A stretch of DNA of 64,000 bases from CBDCRK01 sp965220955 (lineage in GTDB: Bacteria > Desulfobacterota > Binatia > Bin18 > CBDCRK01). The stretch covers positions 1 through 64,000 of the forward strand of contig CBDCRK010000035.1 of NCBI GenBank assembly GCA_965220955.1, read 5' to 3'. The number at the start of each line of letters is the position of its first letter. The first letter of the stretch is position 1. The notes beneath the pieces are model-generated. The model was given only the letters and a program-made list of their open reading frames with translations, did no database searches and was not told the origin of the DNA. Below, one piece after another: positions 1 through 8,323 of the stretch. The translations under genes and the position numbers were made by a program.

Positions 1-1
1 T

Positions 2-550
2 CCCTTCCCACGCGGGCTTAACCCCTATTATTTGGGGTTAAAGATCTGGGACGATATCCGCCGACGCTATGATGATCCGACCCCTGAGGAGATTGAGAAG
101 TACGGGAAACCGGACAAAAGCGGTCGCGACAAGCTCTTTGAGGTACGCGAGGCCGACCGTGATGTTTCTTTTCTGCGTCGCTTTCTCACCGAGGAACTAA
201 TGCGGGAGATGGACATGTTTCAGTACGAGCCCCGAGGCGAAGAGGTGGTCATTACTAAAGTGTCGGACCAGGATAGCTGGCGAGAAGTAAAGGAAACGCT
301 ACTCAAGAATGTCGGTATGGGTTCGATCCCGATGATCAAGATCGAAGACGCAGACTACGGGCAAAACCGTTCACTTTACCTTAAGCATGCCCATGACAGC
401 CGTGACTTACAACTCGCATACGCGGAGAAAACCCTGGCCCACCTTCATAAACTCTGGGGACGAGAGGTAACTTTGGAAACCGCGGTCAACGGCAAGAAGG
501 TACTTCTCCTGTATAGCGACAAGGGTTTTTCCACCAAACCTCTTAAATAG
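2..550 (+). CDS. spoVR: SpoVR-family protein, C-terminal part
   Basis: The open frame runs in from the left edge and ends at TAG 548-550. The visible 182 residues match the C-terminal part of the SpoVR/YcgB family, which is usually about 500 residues. Recognisable pieces are the GLKIWDDI block, the READRDVSFLRRFLT block and the LYLKH segment near the C-terminus. The TTG at 32 is only the first start-like codon inside the window; the frame is open before it and still reads family-like (NPYYLG), so the gene is cut by the window. In other bacteria the family usually sits beside prkA and yeaH, which would lie to the left. SpoVR is cytoplasmic and its biochemical role is poorly known. Confidence 0.85.
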   Translation, partial: PFPRGLNPYYLGLKIWDDIRRRYDDPTPEEIEKYGKPDKSGRDKLFEVREADRDVSFLRRFLTEELMREMDMFQYEPRGEEVVITKVSDQDSWREVKETLLKNVGMGSIPMIKIEDADYGQNRSLYLKHAHDSRDLQLAYAEKTLAHLHKLWGREVTLETAVNGKKVLLLYSDKGFSTKPLK

Positions 551-664
551 GCGCTCAGCAGCTAAGATCTCAGGCATTAGGGCACGCTCATAGCCATTGA
601 CCTATGATCATAGCGCCCGCGCAGATGAACTCCCTCTCTCAGCTGAGACGGAGCGTAGATTTCC

Positions 665-1438
665 ATGCCGCAATCATCGAGGCCTACTGCTGTTCTACTT
701 CCTTTTCTCATCCGTGAGGCATGACCCAAAGACCTCAGGCCCATTCTGCGACTCTCCTGTTTCCTGGACTCGATTAACTTGCCGACTGAGGAACGAGAGC
801 TGGTCCGTTTCCTCAGGCGTTCTACCTTCTCCTTTCGAGGCACAGTAACTCATCCCCGAGACCGAATATACCTCTTTCTGTTAGAAGAACGGGCAACTGA
901 ACGCATTGTTGGCACCTCTCTCATCCTTGCCAAGCATGGGACCCCCGAGTTTCCCCACTACTATCTTGAGATGGCTACCGACGAGCGTTACTCCAAAACC
1001 CTCAAGCGGTTGCTCCGCCATACCTATCTCACCTTACACCATTCCATGGATGGTCCTACCGAAGTGGTCGGGCTGATTGTAGATTCTGCGCACCGTAACC
1101 ACCCTGCTAAAGTAGGCAAGCAATTCTCCTTTGTCCGTTTCCTATATATGGCCATGTACCGCGACCGTTTTGAGGACACGATCATTGCCGAGATGATGCC
1201 TCAACTAACAGATGACAGAGAAATCCCTTTCGGGGAGTGCTACGGTAAGCGAGTAACCGGCCTGAGTTTCCGCGAAGCGGACAAGCTCAGCATAAAAGAC
1301 AAAGAGTTTATCGACGCCCTTTTCCCTCCTGTTCCCCTCTATACCTGCATGCTTCCACCTGAAGTGCAGTCGTCGATTGGCTAGGTTAGGCCTGAAACTG
1401 AGGGAGTAGTCCATTTGCTGAAAAAGAGTGGCCTACGC
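665..1438 (+). pseudogene. astA: arginine N-succinyltransferase (AstA family), broken
   Basis: Frame 2 from ATG 665 reads an AstA-like protein: an N-terminal FLIREA segment, DSINLPTEE, a GNAT-type core with AHRNHPAKVGKQF and the FGECYGKRVTGLSFREAD block. Two in-frame stops break it. TGA at 722-724 lies where the family usually has arginine. TAG at 1382-1384 lies just before VRPETEGV, which is the AstA-type continuation in the same frame. AstA catalyses the first step of arginine succinylation. The similarity stops near position 1438, where the frame passes into an amidinotransferase, so the true C-terminus is missing. A shorter product could start at TTG 779, but with the C-terminus also lost a pseudogene is more likely. 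Confidence 0.7.
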
Positions 1439-1747
1439 TTTGAGGGAGAGGCCGATTTTTTCCCCACAGCAGACTTATATCTTTTTACCTATGGGCGGAT
1501 TGAGGCTCAGCGTTTCCGCTTGCGTCGGGGCTTGCCACCGTATGAAAGGGTTTACGGCTTTCGTTCAGAAATGGCGGCCCTGCAGGAGCTGCAGCAGATT
1601 GTTGGAGATCAAGAGATTCTTTCCCTTGAGCTTAGTAACGAAGCCTACTATCACGGGGACACAGCGCTATGCTCCTTTGGTGCGAATAGGCAATCCCTTC
1701 TGGCTTATTTTAATGCACTTACTATACCTTCGGCCGAGCGACTCATA

Positions 1748-2893
1748 CCAGGATGCAATTGATAGAGTAAGAAAGATAGAAAAGGGCTGATGCAAACAGT
1801 CAGCAGGAGGTAGAGGAGGGGCAGAGAGACAAAGGCGGTCGAGCACTTGGGGGTCGAAGAGATTGATGCCCGCCTCAACCAGCTCAGCGAGGCCTGGGGT
1901 ATGGGGCGTTGGTGGGTGATCGGCTGTGAGCTGGTTGAGGCGAAAGCCGCCGCTGAGATTGCCCAGGAGTTGGGGTTGGCGCGGCAGACACTCCATAATG
2001 TGGTGGCGGCTTATAATCGGGGAGGAGCCGCAGCCATCGAAACGCCGGGCAAAGGACAACGCCAGCGGGCCTACTTGAGTCTGCAGCGCGAGCAGGCGGG
2101 GGTCGATAAGTTCATCAAGCACAGTGCCAAAGGAGAGGTGAGTAGGGGGTTGCAGATCCGCCCGGCTTTGGGGAAAGCGGTTGGCCACAAGGTAGCCAAG
2201 ACTCCTCTGTATCGAGTCCTCAAGCGCCAACAGTGGCGCAAAGTGGCCCCGCATCCCTATCATCCTCAGAGTAGCCCAGAGGAGCAAGGGGCCTTTAAAA
2301 AAACTTCCCTGACCAAGTTCAGGCCGTCCCCCAGGGTCGTGATCCGCACGATGGCCGCCCGGTGGTGATCTTGGCCGAAGATGAGGGAGGCTTTGGGCGT
2401 ATAGATCATCCGCGCCGGTGCTGGGCACCCAAGCCGTTGCGACCCCGTGTGCCACGGCAGGGTGTGCGCGAGTTGGTGTATGGGTTTGCCGCTGTGAGGG
2501 CTCGGTTGGGGCGATTGAGGGCGTTAATCTTGCCCACAGCTAACACTGAGAGGATGAGCTTGTTTTTAGCCCACCTTGCCCAGCCATTCCGCGACTATTT
2601 CATCGTGCTGCTGCTCCATGGTGCGGGGTGGCAGCGGGCCAAGGCTCTGGTCGTATCGGAGAACATTGGCTTACTGCCCTAGCCCGCCCGCAGTCCCGAA
2701 CTCAACCCGGCTGAGCACCTCTGGGAAGAGGTAGGCGAAAAGGGGCTGCCCCCTAGGTCCTTCGGTTCCCTCCCCCCGTTGGAGAAAACCTTGGGCAAAG
2801 CACTCAAGGAGCTGGCCGCCGATGCTGAGCCGGTGCGTTCTCTGACCCACTTCCCCTATATGAGAGTTGCTTTTTCAAACGTAACTCGGTATA
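1748..2893 (+). mobile_element. IS630-family insertion sequence, degenerate
   Basis: The boundaries come from restoring the host frame: the flank is ATA on both sides (1745-1747 and 2891-2893), consistent with the TA target duplication of IS630 elements. The ends are imperfect inverted repeats: ATACC at 1745 against GGTAT at 2888-2892, with about 12 of 18 positions matching. The element carries one broken transposase. Confidence 0.75.
1847..2860 (+). pseudogene. IS630-family transposase, inactive
   Basis: The N-terminal ORF (1847-2368) has the helix-turn-helix expected for IS630 (EIAQELGLARQTLHNVVAAY). A second ORF in another frame (from 2362) has the first catalytic block (ILAEDEGGFGRIDH). 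In the second block LLLHGAGW has His where the catalytic Asp normally stands. The third block (SPELNPAEHLW) lies beyond an in-frame TAG at about 2680. The frame change, the lost Asp and the stop show that it is dead. Confidence 0.8.
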
Positions 2894-3270
2894 AAAACCG
2901 CACTCAAGGATCGTTTAATTCTCTTAAGCCCGGCAGATGCGGCTCTCTATGCTGCTAATTCCTTTCCTCTGGCGTGTGATGGATAATACTTACTCTTTAT
3001 GCCAACAGGCGTAAGTGAGACTCTGCTGTCCCAGGTGCGGGAGAGAGGCGTGGAGCCAGTGTTAGTTGACGTGTCCGAGTTCCTGGCCAAAGGTGGGGGC
3101 TCGGTCAAGTGTATGATCTGCGACCTGGGGTGGGAAAGCAAGGAAGGGTTGACTCCTGAAGAAAAAGCCTTTCGCCAAGAGAGGGATTACAAAAACCTGT
3201 TCCCGGAACAGGGGTAGGGGGCAGCCCCATGGGGGGTTGCCTATTGCTGAGTAGCCACGCAGGACTAGCC

Positions 3271-4104
3271 TTATAACTGCGGCCTCACCTCTGTAGCAAA
3301 CCGGTCTACACCAGCACGAAATGTAGCTACATCAGAGTAGCGACCAAGACCCAGAACATAGTAGCTGGCTCCTGCCTCGCGATAGGCAGAGATGCGGTCG
3401 ATCATGCTTGCCGGACTGCCCTCACGGATCATACCACCAACAATAAGCTCCGGCACTGCCCGTTTTCTTTTTTCCGCCTCTTCTTGGAGATAGGCCCTAA
3501 CCTGGGAGAGATCCTCCGGCTTAAGACCAATAGGATAGTACCCATCGCCAAACCGCAGTGTCCGTTCTAAAGCCTTGGGTCCGCTACCACCAATCCAGAT
3601 CGGCGGCCGTTTAGGTCGCGGGGCGAAAACAAAGGGATCGAAACGTACGTGTTTACCCTCATAACCAGTGACATCATGGGCAAAGAGAGTATGCAATACG
3701 TTCAGTGTTTCATCGGTGAGTACTCCGCGTAGCTTAGGGTTTACTCCCAGAGCCTCAAACTCTGATCTTAGCCATCCCACTCCCGTCCCTAGAATCAATC
3801 TTTCACCAGATAGCTCCTGGATGGTTGCCACCTGCTTGGCAGTGAGCACCGCCGGACGATAAGGCAGAACCAGAACCGAGATCCCCAGGCGGATACGATG
3901 GGTAACCCCAGCCATATAAGCAATGGTGGCAAGTGGATCAAGGTAGCGGCCACCTGAGCCTTCAGTTTGATCTGGTGGAATAGCCAGGTGGTCAACAACA
4001 AAAGCGGCATCGAATCCCGCCTCTTCCACTGTCTTAGCACAAGCAGTGAGTATCTCTCGAGTCGACTGCGGACCCATGTTGCGAATAACAACACCAAACT
4101 TCAT
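3271..4104 (-). CDS. LLM-class F420-dependent oxidoreductase
   Basis: This 277-residue protein belongs to the bacterial luciferase-like TIM-barrel superfamily. Visible features are the N-terminal MKFGVVIRN strand, AFVVDHLAIP, the LGISVLVLPYRP strand, the GERLILGTGVGW block and WIGGSGPKALERT near the cofactor phosphate site. Length and motifs fit the probable F420-dependent (TIGR03619-like) subgroup, though FMN use cannot be excluded. ATG 4104 is preceded by an AGGAGG box. The gene stands alone and is divergent from the carbonic anhydrase. The substrate cannot be deduced. Confidence 0.85.
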   Translation of the reverse strand: MKFGVVIRNMGPQSTREILTACAKTVEEAGFDAAFVVDHLAIPPDQTEGSGGRYLDPLATIAYMAGVTHRIRLGISVLVLPYRPAVLTAKQVATIQELSGERLILGTGVGWLRSEFEALGVNPKLRGVLTDETLNVLHTLFAHDVTGYEGKHVRFDPFVFAPRPKRPPIWIGGSGPKALERTLRFGDGYYPIGLKPEDLSQVRAYLQEEAEKRKRAVPELIVGGMIREGSPASMIDRISAYREAGASYYVLGLGRYSDVATFRAGVDRFATEVRPQL

Positions 4105-4293
4105 CTTATTCTTCCTCCTATGAGAGCCGCCTAGACAGAGCTTTTGTTAGTCCAGCCTGCTAGAAAGAGTGCAAATCCTAATCTTTACGGTACCCTCTTA
4201 TGCCAGGGTGTAGCATCCTCCTATGTCAGAGTACTGTAACCTTTCCCTAGACAGGCACTCCATGACTGAGCCAAGGAGATCAACAATTTTCGC

Positions 4294-4323
4294 TTGACAG
4301 TAATACTGCCTTCGGTCTACTGT
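4294..4323 (+). promoter_or_regulatory. sigma-70-type promoter for the carbonic anhydrase gene
   Basis: TTGACA at 4294-4299 is a perfect -35 box. TACTGT at 4318-4323 is an acceptable -10 box after an 18-base spacer. It lies 70 bases upstream of the start codon in a 288-base divergent intergenic region that otherwise shows no gene. Confidence 0.5.
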
Positions 4324-4392
4324 CCGCCTAAAGAGAGCAGAAATAACTAATTATAACACCCAAGCCCAGTTTTAGAAGTAGGAGTGACCATT

Positions 4393-4893
4393 ATGAGTGT
4401 TATTGACGAAGCCATCAAGGCCAACGAGAGCTATGTCCAGAATTTTGCCCTGGGGGACCTTCCTATGCCACCAGCTGACAAACTGGCAGTCATTGCCTGT
4501 ATGGACGCCAGGCTGACGATAGAGCAAATGCTAAACCTCAAAACCGGCGATGCTCACATTATTCGTAATGCTGGGGGTATTGTCACCGAAGATGCCCTGA
4601 GATCGCTTATTATTTCTCATCACCTCCTAGATACACAAGAGTTCATGATTATTAATCACACGGAATGCGGGATGCTAACTTTTAAAGATGAGGAGCTTCG
4701 GGCCAAACTGCAAGAGCAGACGGGAACGGCAACCGTAGCGCCGGTTCACTTCCACACTTTCAGTAACCTGGAAGAGAATGTCCGCCAGCAGATCCAGAAA
4801 GTCAAGTCGCATCCTTGGATTCCCAAACATATTTCCGTTAGGGGGTTCATTTACGAGGTAAAAACCGGCAAGTTGAATGAGGTTCTTGCCTGA
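4393..4893 (+). CDS. beta-class carbonic anhydrase
   Basis: The 166-residue protein interconverts CO2 and bicarbonate. Zinc ligands are visible: Cys36 in CMDAR (with Asp38 and Arg40 forming the catalytic dyad), and His89 and Cys92 in HTECGM. RNAGGIVTEDALRSL follows the first site as expected. The short length and the HTECGM form resemble the clade that includes mycobacterial Rv1284. ATG 4393 is preferred over GTG 4384 because AGGAG at 4380-4384 is 8 bases upstream of the ATG. No signal peptide is seen, so it should be cytoplasmic. Confidence 0.92.
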   Translation: MSVIDEAIKANESYVQNFALGDLPMPPADKLAVIACMDARLTIEQMLNLKTGDAHIIRNAGGIVTEDALRSLIISHHLLDTQEFMIINHTECGMLTFKDEELRAKLQEQTGTATVAPVHFHTFSNLEENVRQQIQKVKSHPWIPKHISVRGFIYEVKTGKLNEVLA

Positions 4894-5011
4894 AGGCTAG
4901 TGCTCTTAGAGGCTACCTCATTGAGAAGAAAACCGCCAGTGATGGGGTACCACAAAGCTCCCTTGGCTTTTCATTGCACAAACAAATCCCGATACCACCA
5001 CAGCGACCCTA

Positions 5012-5726
5012 AGAGAGTGTCTGAAAATTCAGTTTTCCCGGGTCAGGAGGCGGAGCATGCAATGGACACTGGCAGCGTAGACCATAGTTTGACTGGAGAG
5101 CACCTGAAGTTCGCAATCCCGGGCCAGCCGCCGATAGCGACCCAGCCCCCAGAAGGTGCGTTGCACCACCCAGCGGCGGGGCAACACCATGAACCCCTTG
5201 GTCCCCTCGGGCCGCCTCACAACCTCTAAGCGCCAGCCCAACTCCTTCTTGACCCAGGCGGTAATCCCCGGATAGGCCCCGTCAGCAATGGAGGCAGTGT
5301 GCACGAGCCCTATCCGCAACAACCCCAAGGTGTCCACGACGATGGGGCGCTTGCGCCCGGACACCTGTTTGTGGACATCCACGTCCCCCTGCTCGCCGCC
5401 CTCGGAGATCTTCACACTTAGTAGGAGTACACGGTGCGCCAGGGCGGGAAGTCATGGGGCAACAGGCGTAGCCACTGCGCAGCAGGGAGAAGATCCCATG
5501 GACGATCTCGCACCCGGGCCCTTTGCGTCGGTGCCCGCTCCGACTGAGGCGCTGCGGGAAGAGTGCCTCGATCAGCGCCCATGGATTATCATCAAGGTCG
5601 CTGGGGTAGGCGCGCCGCTGGAGAATGTAGCTTTGTGTTTCTATACAACGAGTCTACCCCAGCAGCCTCGTTTACCGCTAAAGCTCTCGTTCACTAGGCT
5701 GACTCCCCATTTTTAGACACTTTCTT
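5012..5726 (-). mobile_element. degenerate IS5-family element
   Basis: Near-matching inverted termini are visible: AGAGTGTCTGAAAAT at 5013 and its counterpart reading AGAAAGTGTCTAAAAAT on the minus strand, ending near 5725. The interior encodes only a broken transposase on the minus strand. Confidence 0.65.
5029..5715 (-). pseudogene. IS5-family transposase remnant
   Basis: The C-terminal part (5029-5415) reads GGEQGDVDVHKQVSGRKRP, VDTLGLL, DGAYPG, then EGTKGFMVLPRRWVV with RTFWGLGRYRRLARD, the IS5 signature. About 20 residues are missing between the HTASIAD and DGAYPG blocks. The N-terminal part (YPSDLDDNPWALIEALFP and the following LLRSGYA) lies in another frame upstream. The internal deletion and frame changes make it non-functional. 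Confidence 0.8.
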
Positions 5727-5749
5727 AGACGGTTAGCTCCAGCACAGCG

Positions 5750-6255
5750 CTAATCAGCAAGTAACCCATATGAGTCTGAATAACCTCCGCTGGATAAGGT
5801 AAGGTTAGTTAGGTAACCCAACCCATACAAGAAGAGAAAAATGCACTCTGAGAGCGGAACGTAGAGCACATAGAGAAATACCAGCCACGCCCAGCGGCGC
5901 AGACCAATCAGGCCATACGTACCTACAGCATATAGCACCAGGTGAAAGAAGGTCGCCAGCAAGGCTTCAAGGCCGAAGAACCGGTAGCCAAACAATACCC
6001 GTTCCACGCTCGAGTACCGTATCATCAGGAAGCCAAAGAGGAGTGTACCACGGCCGCTGGGCTTGATAATGGACCACAAATCTTAATCACACCCAAAAGG
6101 AGAACCAAGGTGAGCGCCCCGAAAATAATACCGGCACGGTAAGCGTGGTAGTCAAATGCTGGGGTGGATGAAAGCCGCCCTTCCAGTCGGTCTGAGTCCC
6201 CGAACTGCCCTGCTCCGCCGCTTCCTTGGTCTCTCTCTGGATCCGACTGTTCCAT
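5750..6255 (-). pseudogene. integral membrane protein, frameshifted
   Basis: Two overlapping minus-strand frames look like one gene. The first (6255 to about 6085) has a polar N-terminus and one hydrophobic helix (AGIIFGALTLVLLLGVI). The second (6079-5750) continues with three or four hydrophobic helices (for example FFHLVLYAVGTYGLIGL and WLVFLYVLYVP). A single frameshift near 6080 would join them. The family is not recognised. It could instead be two small genes, but the overlap and matching hydrophobic pattern favour one broken gene. Confidence 0.4.
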
Positions 6256-6277
6256 CTAGATTAAGACTTTTACTACC

Positions 6278-6345
6278 AGAGACGGGGCTTGAACTCATAC
6301 CGCGCAAAAGCCGACACTGTAGCAAAAGTTACAGGGGTTTCTACC
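6278..6345 (-). pseudogene. tRNA-Leu-like 3' fragment
   Basis: On the minus strand the end of this stretch reads GAGTTCAAGCCCCGTCTCTGGTA less a few bases, the shape of a tRNA T-arm and acceptor 3' strand. It resembles the intact tRNA-Leu at 7170-7255, including a long variable-arm-like segment. No matching acceptor 5' strand is found, and the transposase fragment starts where the 5' half should be. Confidence 0.4.
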
Positions 6346-7084
6346 CAGCACGTGCGTAGTGTAAGGATTCAGTGGTTTGCTGGCGGCCCCAGGCGCGCGC
6401 TTCGCGCAGCATGTCCAGGGCAATACGCGCTGCCAAGCGGGCCTGGCCCCGTAGCCGGTAGATGCTCTTCTGCATCTTGCGGTGGCGCCGATTGCCGCGC
6501 TCCACGGCGTTGGAGGTGCTCGGCAACAACTTGTCGTCCAGGAACGTCAGCGCTTTTTCCAGGGCGGGCGAGAAGAGCTTTTGCAAGGTCTGGCCCACCC
6601 ACTGGAAGCGTTTGACCCGGACCCGCAGCTGGGCCAGTTTACCCAGCGCGGTCTCGGTGCGGCACCGCCGGTCAAAGAGCTTGTACCCCTCCTCCATGAT
6701 CTCGCGCAGCTTGCGTAAATGCGGCAGAGCCCGGGTGAGGCGCAGCAAAGTCTTGCGTTCGCTCGCGCTCAAGCGCCGCTTAATAAACAGATGGCGGTGC
6801 CGGAAGAGATCGCCGATCTTCTCCTGGACCCGCTTGAGCTGGGGCTTGCTGGTGGCCAGCCGCTGGCGCTGCGCTGCCACCGCCTTCAGGACCGCTTTGA
6901 CCAAGTCTGCGACAACGTGAAATTGGCAGATTTGGTGCAGGACATCGGCGCCGAACACCTCCCGCAGCCGCTGCGGGTATAACGCCGAGCCGTCGGTCGT
7001 CAACCCCGCCACTGTCAAGCCCCGCTCATCGAGTGCCGCCAGCGTCACGCCCACACTGAGGATGCCAATCAATTCAGCGCTCAT
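6341..7084 (-). pseudogene. DDE transposase, N-terminally truncated
   Basis: The 247 residues look like the catalytic and C-terminal parts of a DDE transposase: TTDGSALYP, then HQICQFHVVADLVKAVLK (the usual C/H block after the second acid), a long basic alpha-helical middle, and SNAVERGNRRHRKMQKSIYR with the likely catalytic Glu. The frame opens only at 7084, so the N-terminal DNA-binding half is missing. I could not assign the IS family with confidence. The 5' boundary lies 85 bases from tRNA-Leu and the 3' boundary cuts a tRNA-like fragment. Confidence 0.6.
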
Positions 7085-7169
7085 TTCATCTCCTCATCTT
7101 CTCACTCTGCCACGGCAATGGACATCAATACGTCCTTTATTCTTCTGCGGATGTCTTAATCTGACTTTA

Positions 7170-7255
7170 TGCCGGAGACGGGACTTGAACCCGTACGGGG
7201 CTAAAGCCCCACAGGATTTTAAGTCCTGTGTGTCTGCCAATTCCACCACTCCGGC
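7170..7255 (-). tRNA. tRNA-Leu (UAA)
   Basis: A full class II cloverleaf folds on the minus strand: acceptor GCCGGAG/CTCCGGC, anticodon stem CAGGA/TCCTG around loop CTTAAAA giving anticodon UAA, a long variable arm (GGGGC/GCCCC) and a T-arm with GGTTCAAGT. The discriminator is A. CCA is not encoded. Confidence 0.95.
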
Positions 7256-7459
7256 CCATAAGGGATGGATAGTCGAGGTCATAAAGAATCTTACCAGCAA
7301 GACCGCCTTCTCGGCAAGCCTCATCCGAGAAGGAAAAACCTGACAAAACTTTCAGGATTTTCCTGATTTTTTTAGCTTCACATTAGGGTGTAAGTGACAT
7401 GCAGCATTACCAACAAATGAAAGGGGTTAGTCATGTTGTATAGGATAAGAGAGGTTTTA

Positions 7460-7828
7460 CTAAATCTTATTCAACAAAATTTTCACAGTGTCAGTGTGGC
7501 CTTTTGCTGCCGACAACCTTAAGGCTGTCATAGGGAGGTGTCCACCCTTTCCTTTGACATTCACATCCGCCCCTTTGTTTATCAAGGCTTGTACAATGTC
7601 AGTGTGGCCTTCTAGGGTCACATACATCAGAGGTGTCCAGCCACCTTCATCTTGTACGTTTACATTGACGCCGGTGTACAGCAGAGCTTTCACCCTAGCC
7701 GTCTGTCCATTACTCGCTGCATTCCTCAAGGCATTTGCGAGGTATAAGCTTATTTGCGGTTTTCCGTCACACCCCGCTAGGAGAACCAGTAAGGAAAACA
7801 GTAAACCTACAACCTTTGTGGATAACAT
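7460..7828 (-). CDS. ankyrin-repeat lipoprotein
   Basis: The 122-residue protein starts with a lipoprotein signal (MLSTKVVGLLFSLLVLLAGC, Cys20 as lipid site), so it should be membrane-anchored after Lsp processing. Two to three ankyrin units follow: NALRNAASNGQTARVKALL, the canonical GWTPLMYVTLEGHTDIVQAL with GADVNVKG, and LRLSAAKGHTDTVKILL. ATG 7828 is chosen because AAGGAGG stands just upstream and the signal peptide starts there; the frame is open back to 7909 without a better start. Ankyrin repeats mediate protein binding, but the partner is unknown. It is not operonic. Confidence 0.8.
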   Translation of the reverse strand: MLSTKVVGLLFSLLVLLAGCDGKPQISLYLANALRNAASNGQTARVKALLYTGVNVNVQDEGGWTPLMYVTLEGHTDIVQALINKGADVNVKGKGGHLPMTALRLSAAKGHTDTVKILLNKI

Positions 7829-8323
7829 TGTTTCCTCCTTTCTCTTTCTGTGAAAGACTATTCTCACAAGTTGTCTTGCCCTAAAAATGGGGAGAATTCC
7901 TTGTTTCATCGCCGCCCTCTCAGATCATCTGCTTGGTTACGGGCGATACGAGAGAAGCAGGTGAAGAATTATCTCTCCCGAAGAAATCGCCTAACGAAGA
8001 GAAAAGAGGGTCTGCCTTTTCTCTTGACCTCTGCCAAGCACAAGAGGTAGAGTCTACCTCAGAGGACAGTGAGGAGTAAAAATCGGCACGAAAACCCTTT
8101 TTCTCCCCCTATCACTTTGGTGAAAATTTCCTCTGCCAAAGAAAACAAGAGCGCTTTGAACTCACCCTGGAGGTAGTCAAGATACCTGACCCGAGCAGGC
8201 CTACTTATCTTGTCAAGGGGCAGGCCAGCGGGTGAACAGATGGTAGGGACTTGCGTCTATATAGCATAGAGTCGTAAAACATGTGGGTTACCTGGCAAAC
8301 AGACCCTAGAGAGGACAAAGATT
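7829..8323. other. 495-base intergenic region without a gene
   Basis: The region separates the divergent ankyrin lipoprotein and HtrA genes, so both promoters should lie here. TTGACC near 8022 with a TAGAGT-like -10 about 18 bases later is the best candidate, but it is weak. No conserved ORF, tRNA or IS end is seen. Confidence 0.4.

Larger units (their letters stand above)
1439..3217 (+). pseudogene. amidinotransferase (dimethylargininase/arginine deiminase superfamily), IS-interrupted
   Basis: Two pieces of one gene flank an IS. The left piece (to 1747) carries FEGEAD, FTYGRIE and the catalytic-His-like AYYHGDT motif. The right piece (from 2894) carries DAALYAANSF, GVEPVLVDVSEFL and the C-terminal catalytic-Cys motif GGGSVKC. 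Removing 1748-2893 (1146 bases) joins them in frame across a conserved-looking stretch. The N-terminal roughly 90 residues expected for the family are absent because the frame runs in from astA. A TAA at 2984-2986 is a further in-frame stop. The family hydrolyses or transfers guanidino groups, so a neighbour in arginine metabolism makes sense. The gene is very probably dead. Confidence 0.75.

Noticed and set aside
722..724. In-frame TGA in astA as a second selenocysteine codon
   Set aside because: The position is arginine-like in the family, not cysteine, and no stable hairpin with a G-U loop follows at the SECIS distance. A CGA-to-TGA nonsense change fits better.
1667..2455. Minus-strand ORF of 262 residues over the IS630 copy
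   Set aside because: Antisense to the transposase and to the host gene, with no recognisable domain.
7306..7333. CCTTCTCGG/CCGAGAAGG hairpin as terminator of the ankyrin gene
   Set aside because: The stem is perfect but lies over 120 bases from the stop and has no T tract on either strand's downstream side.
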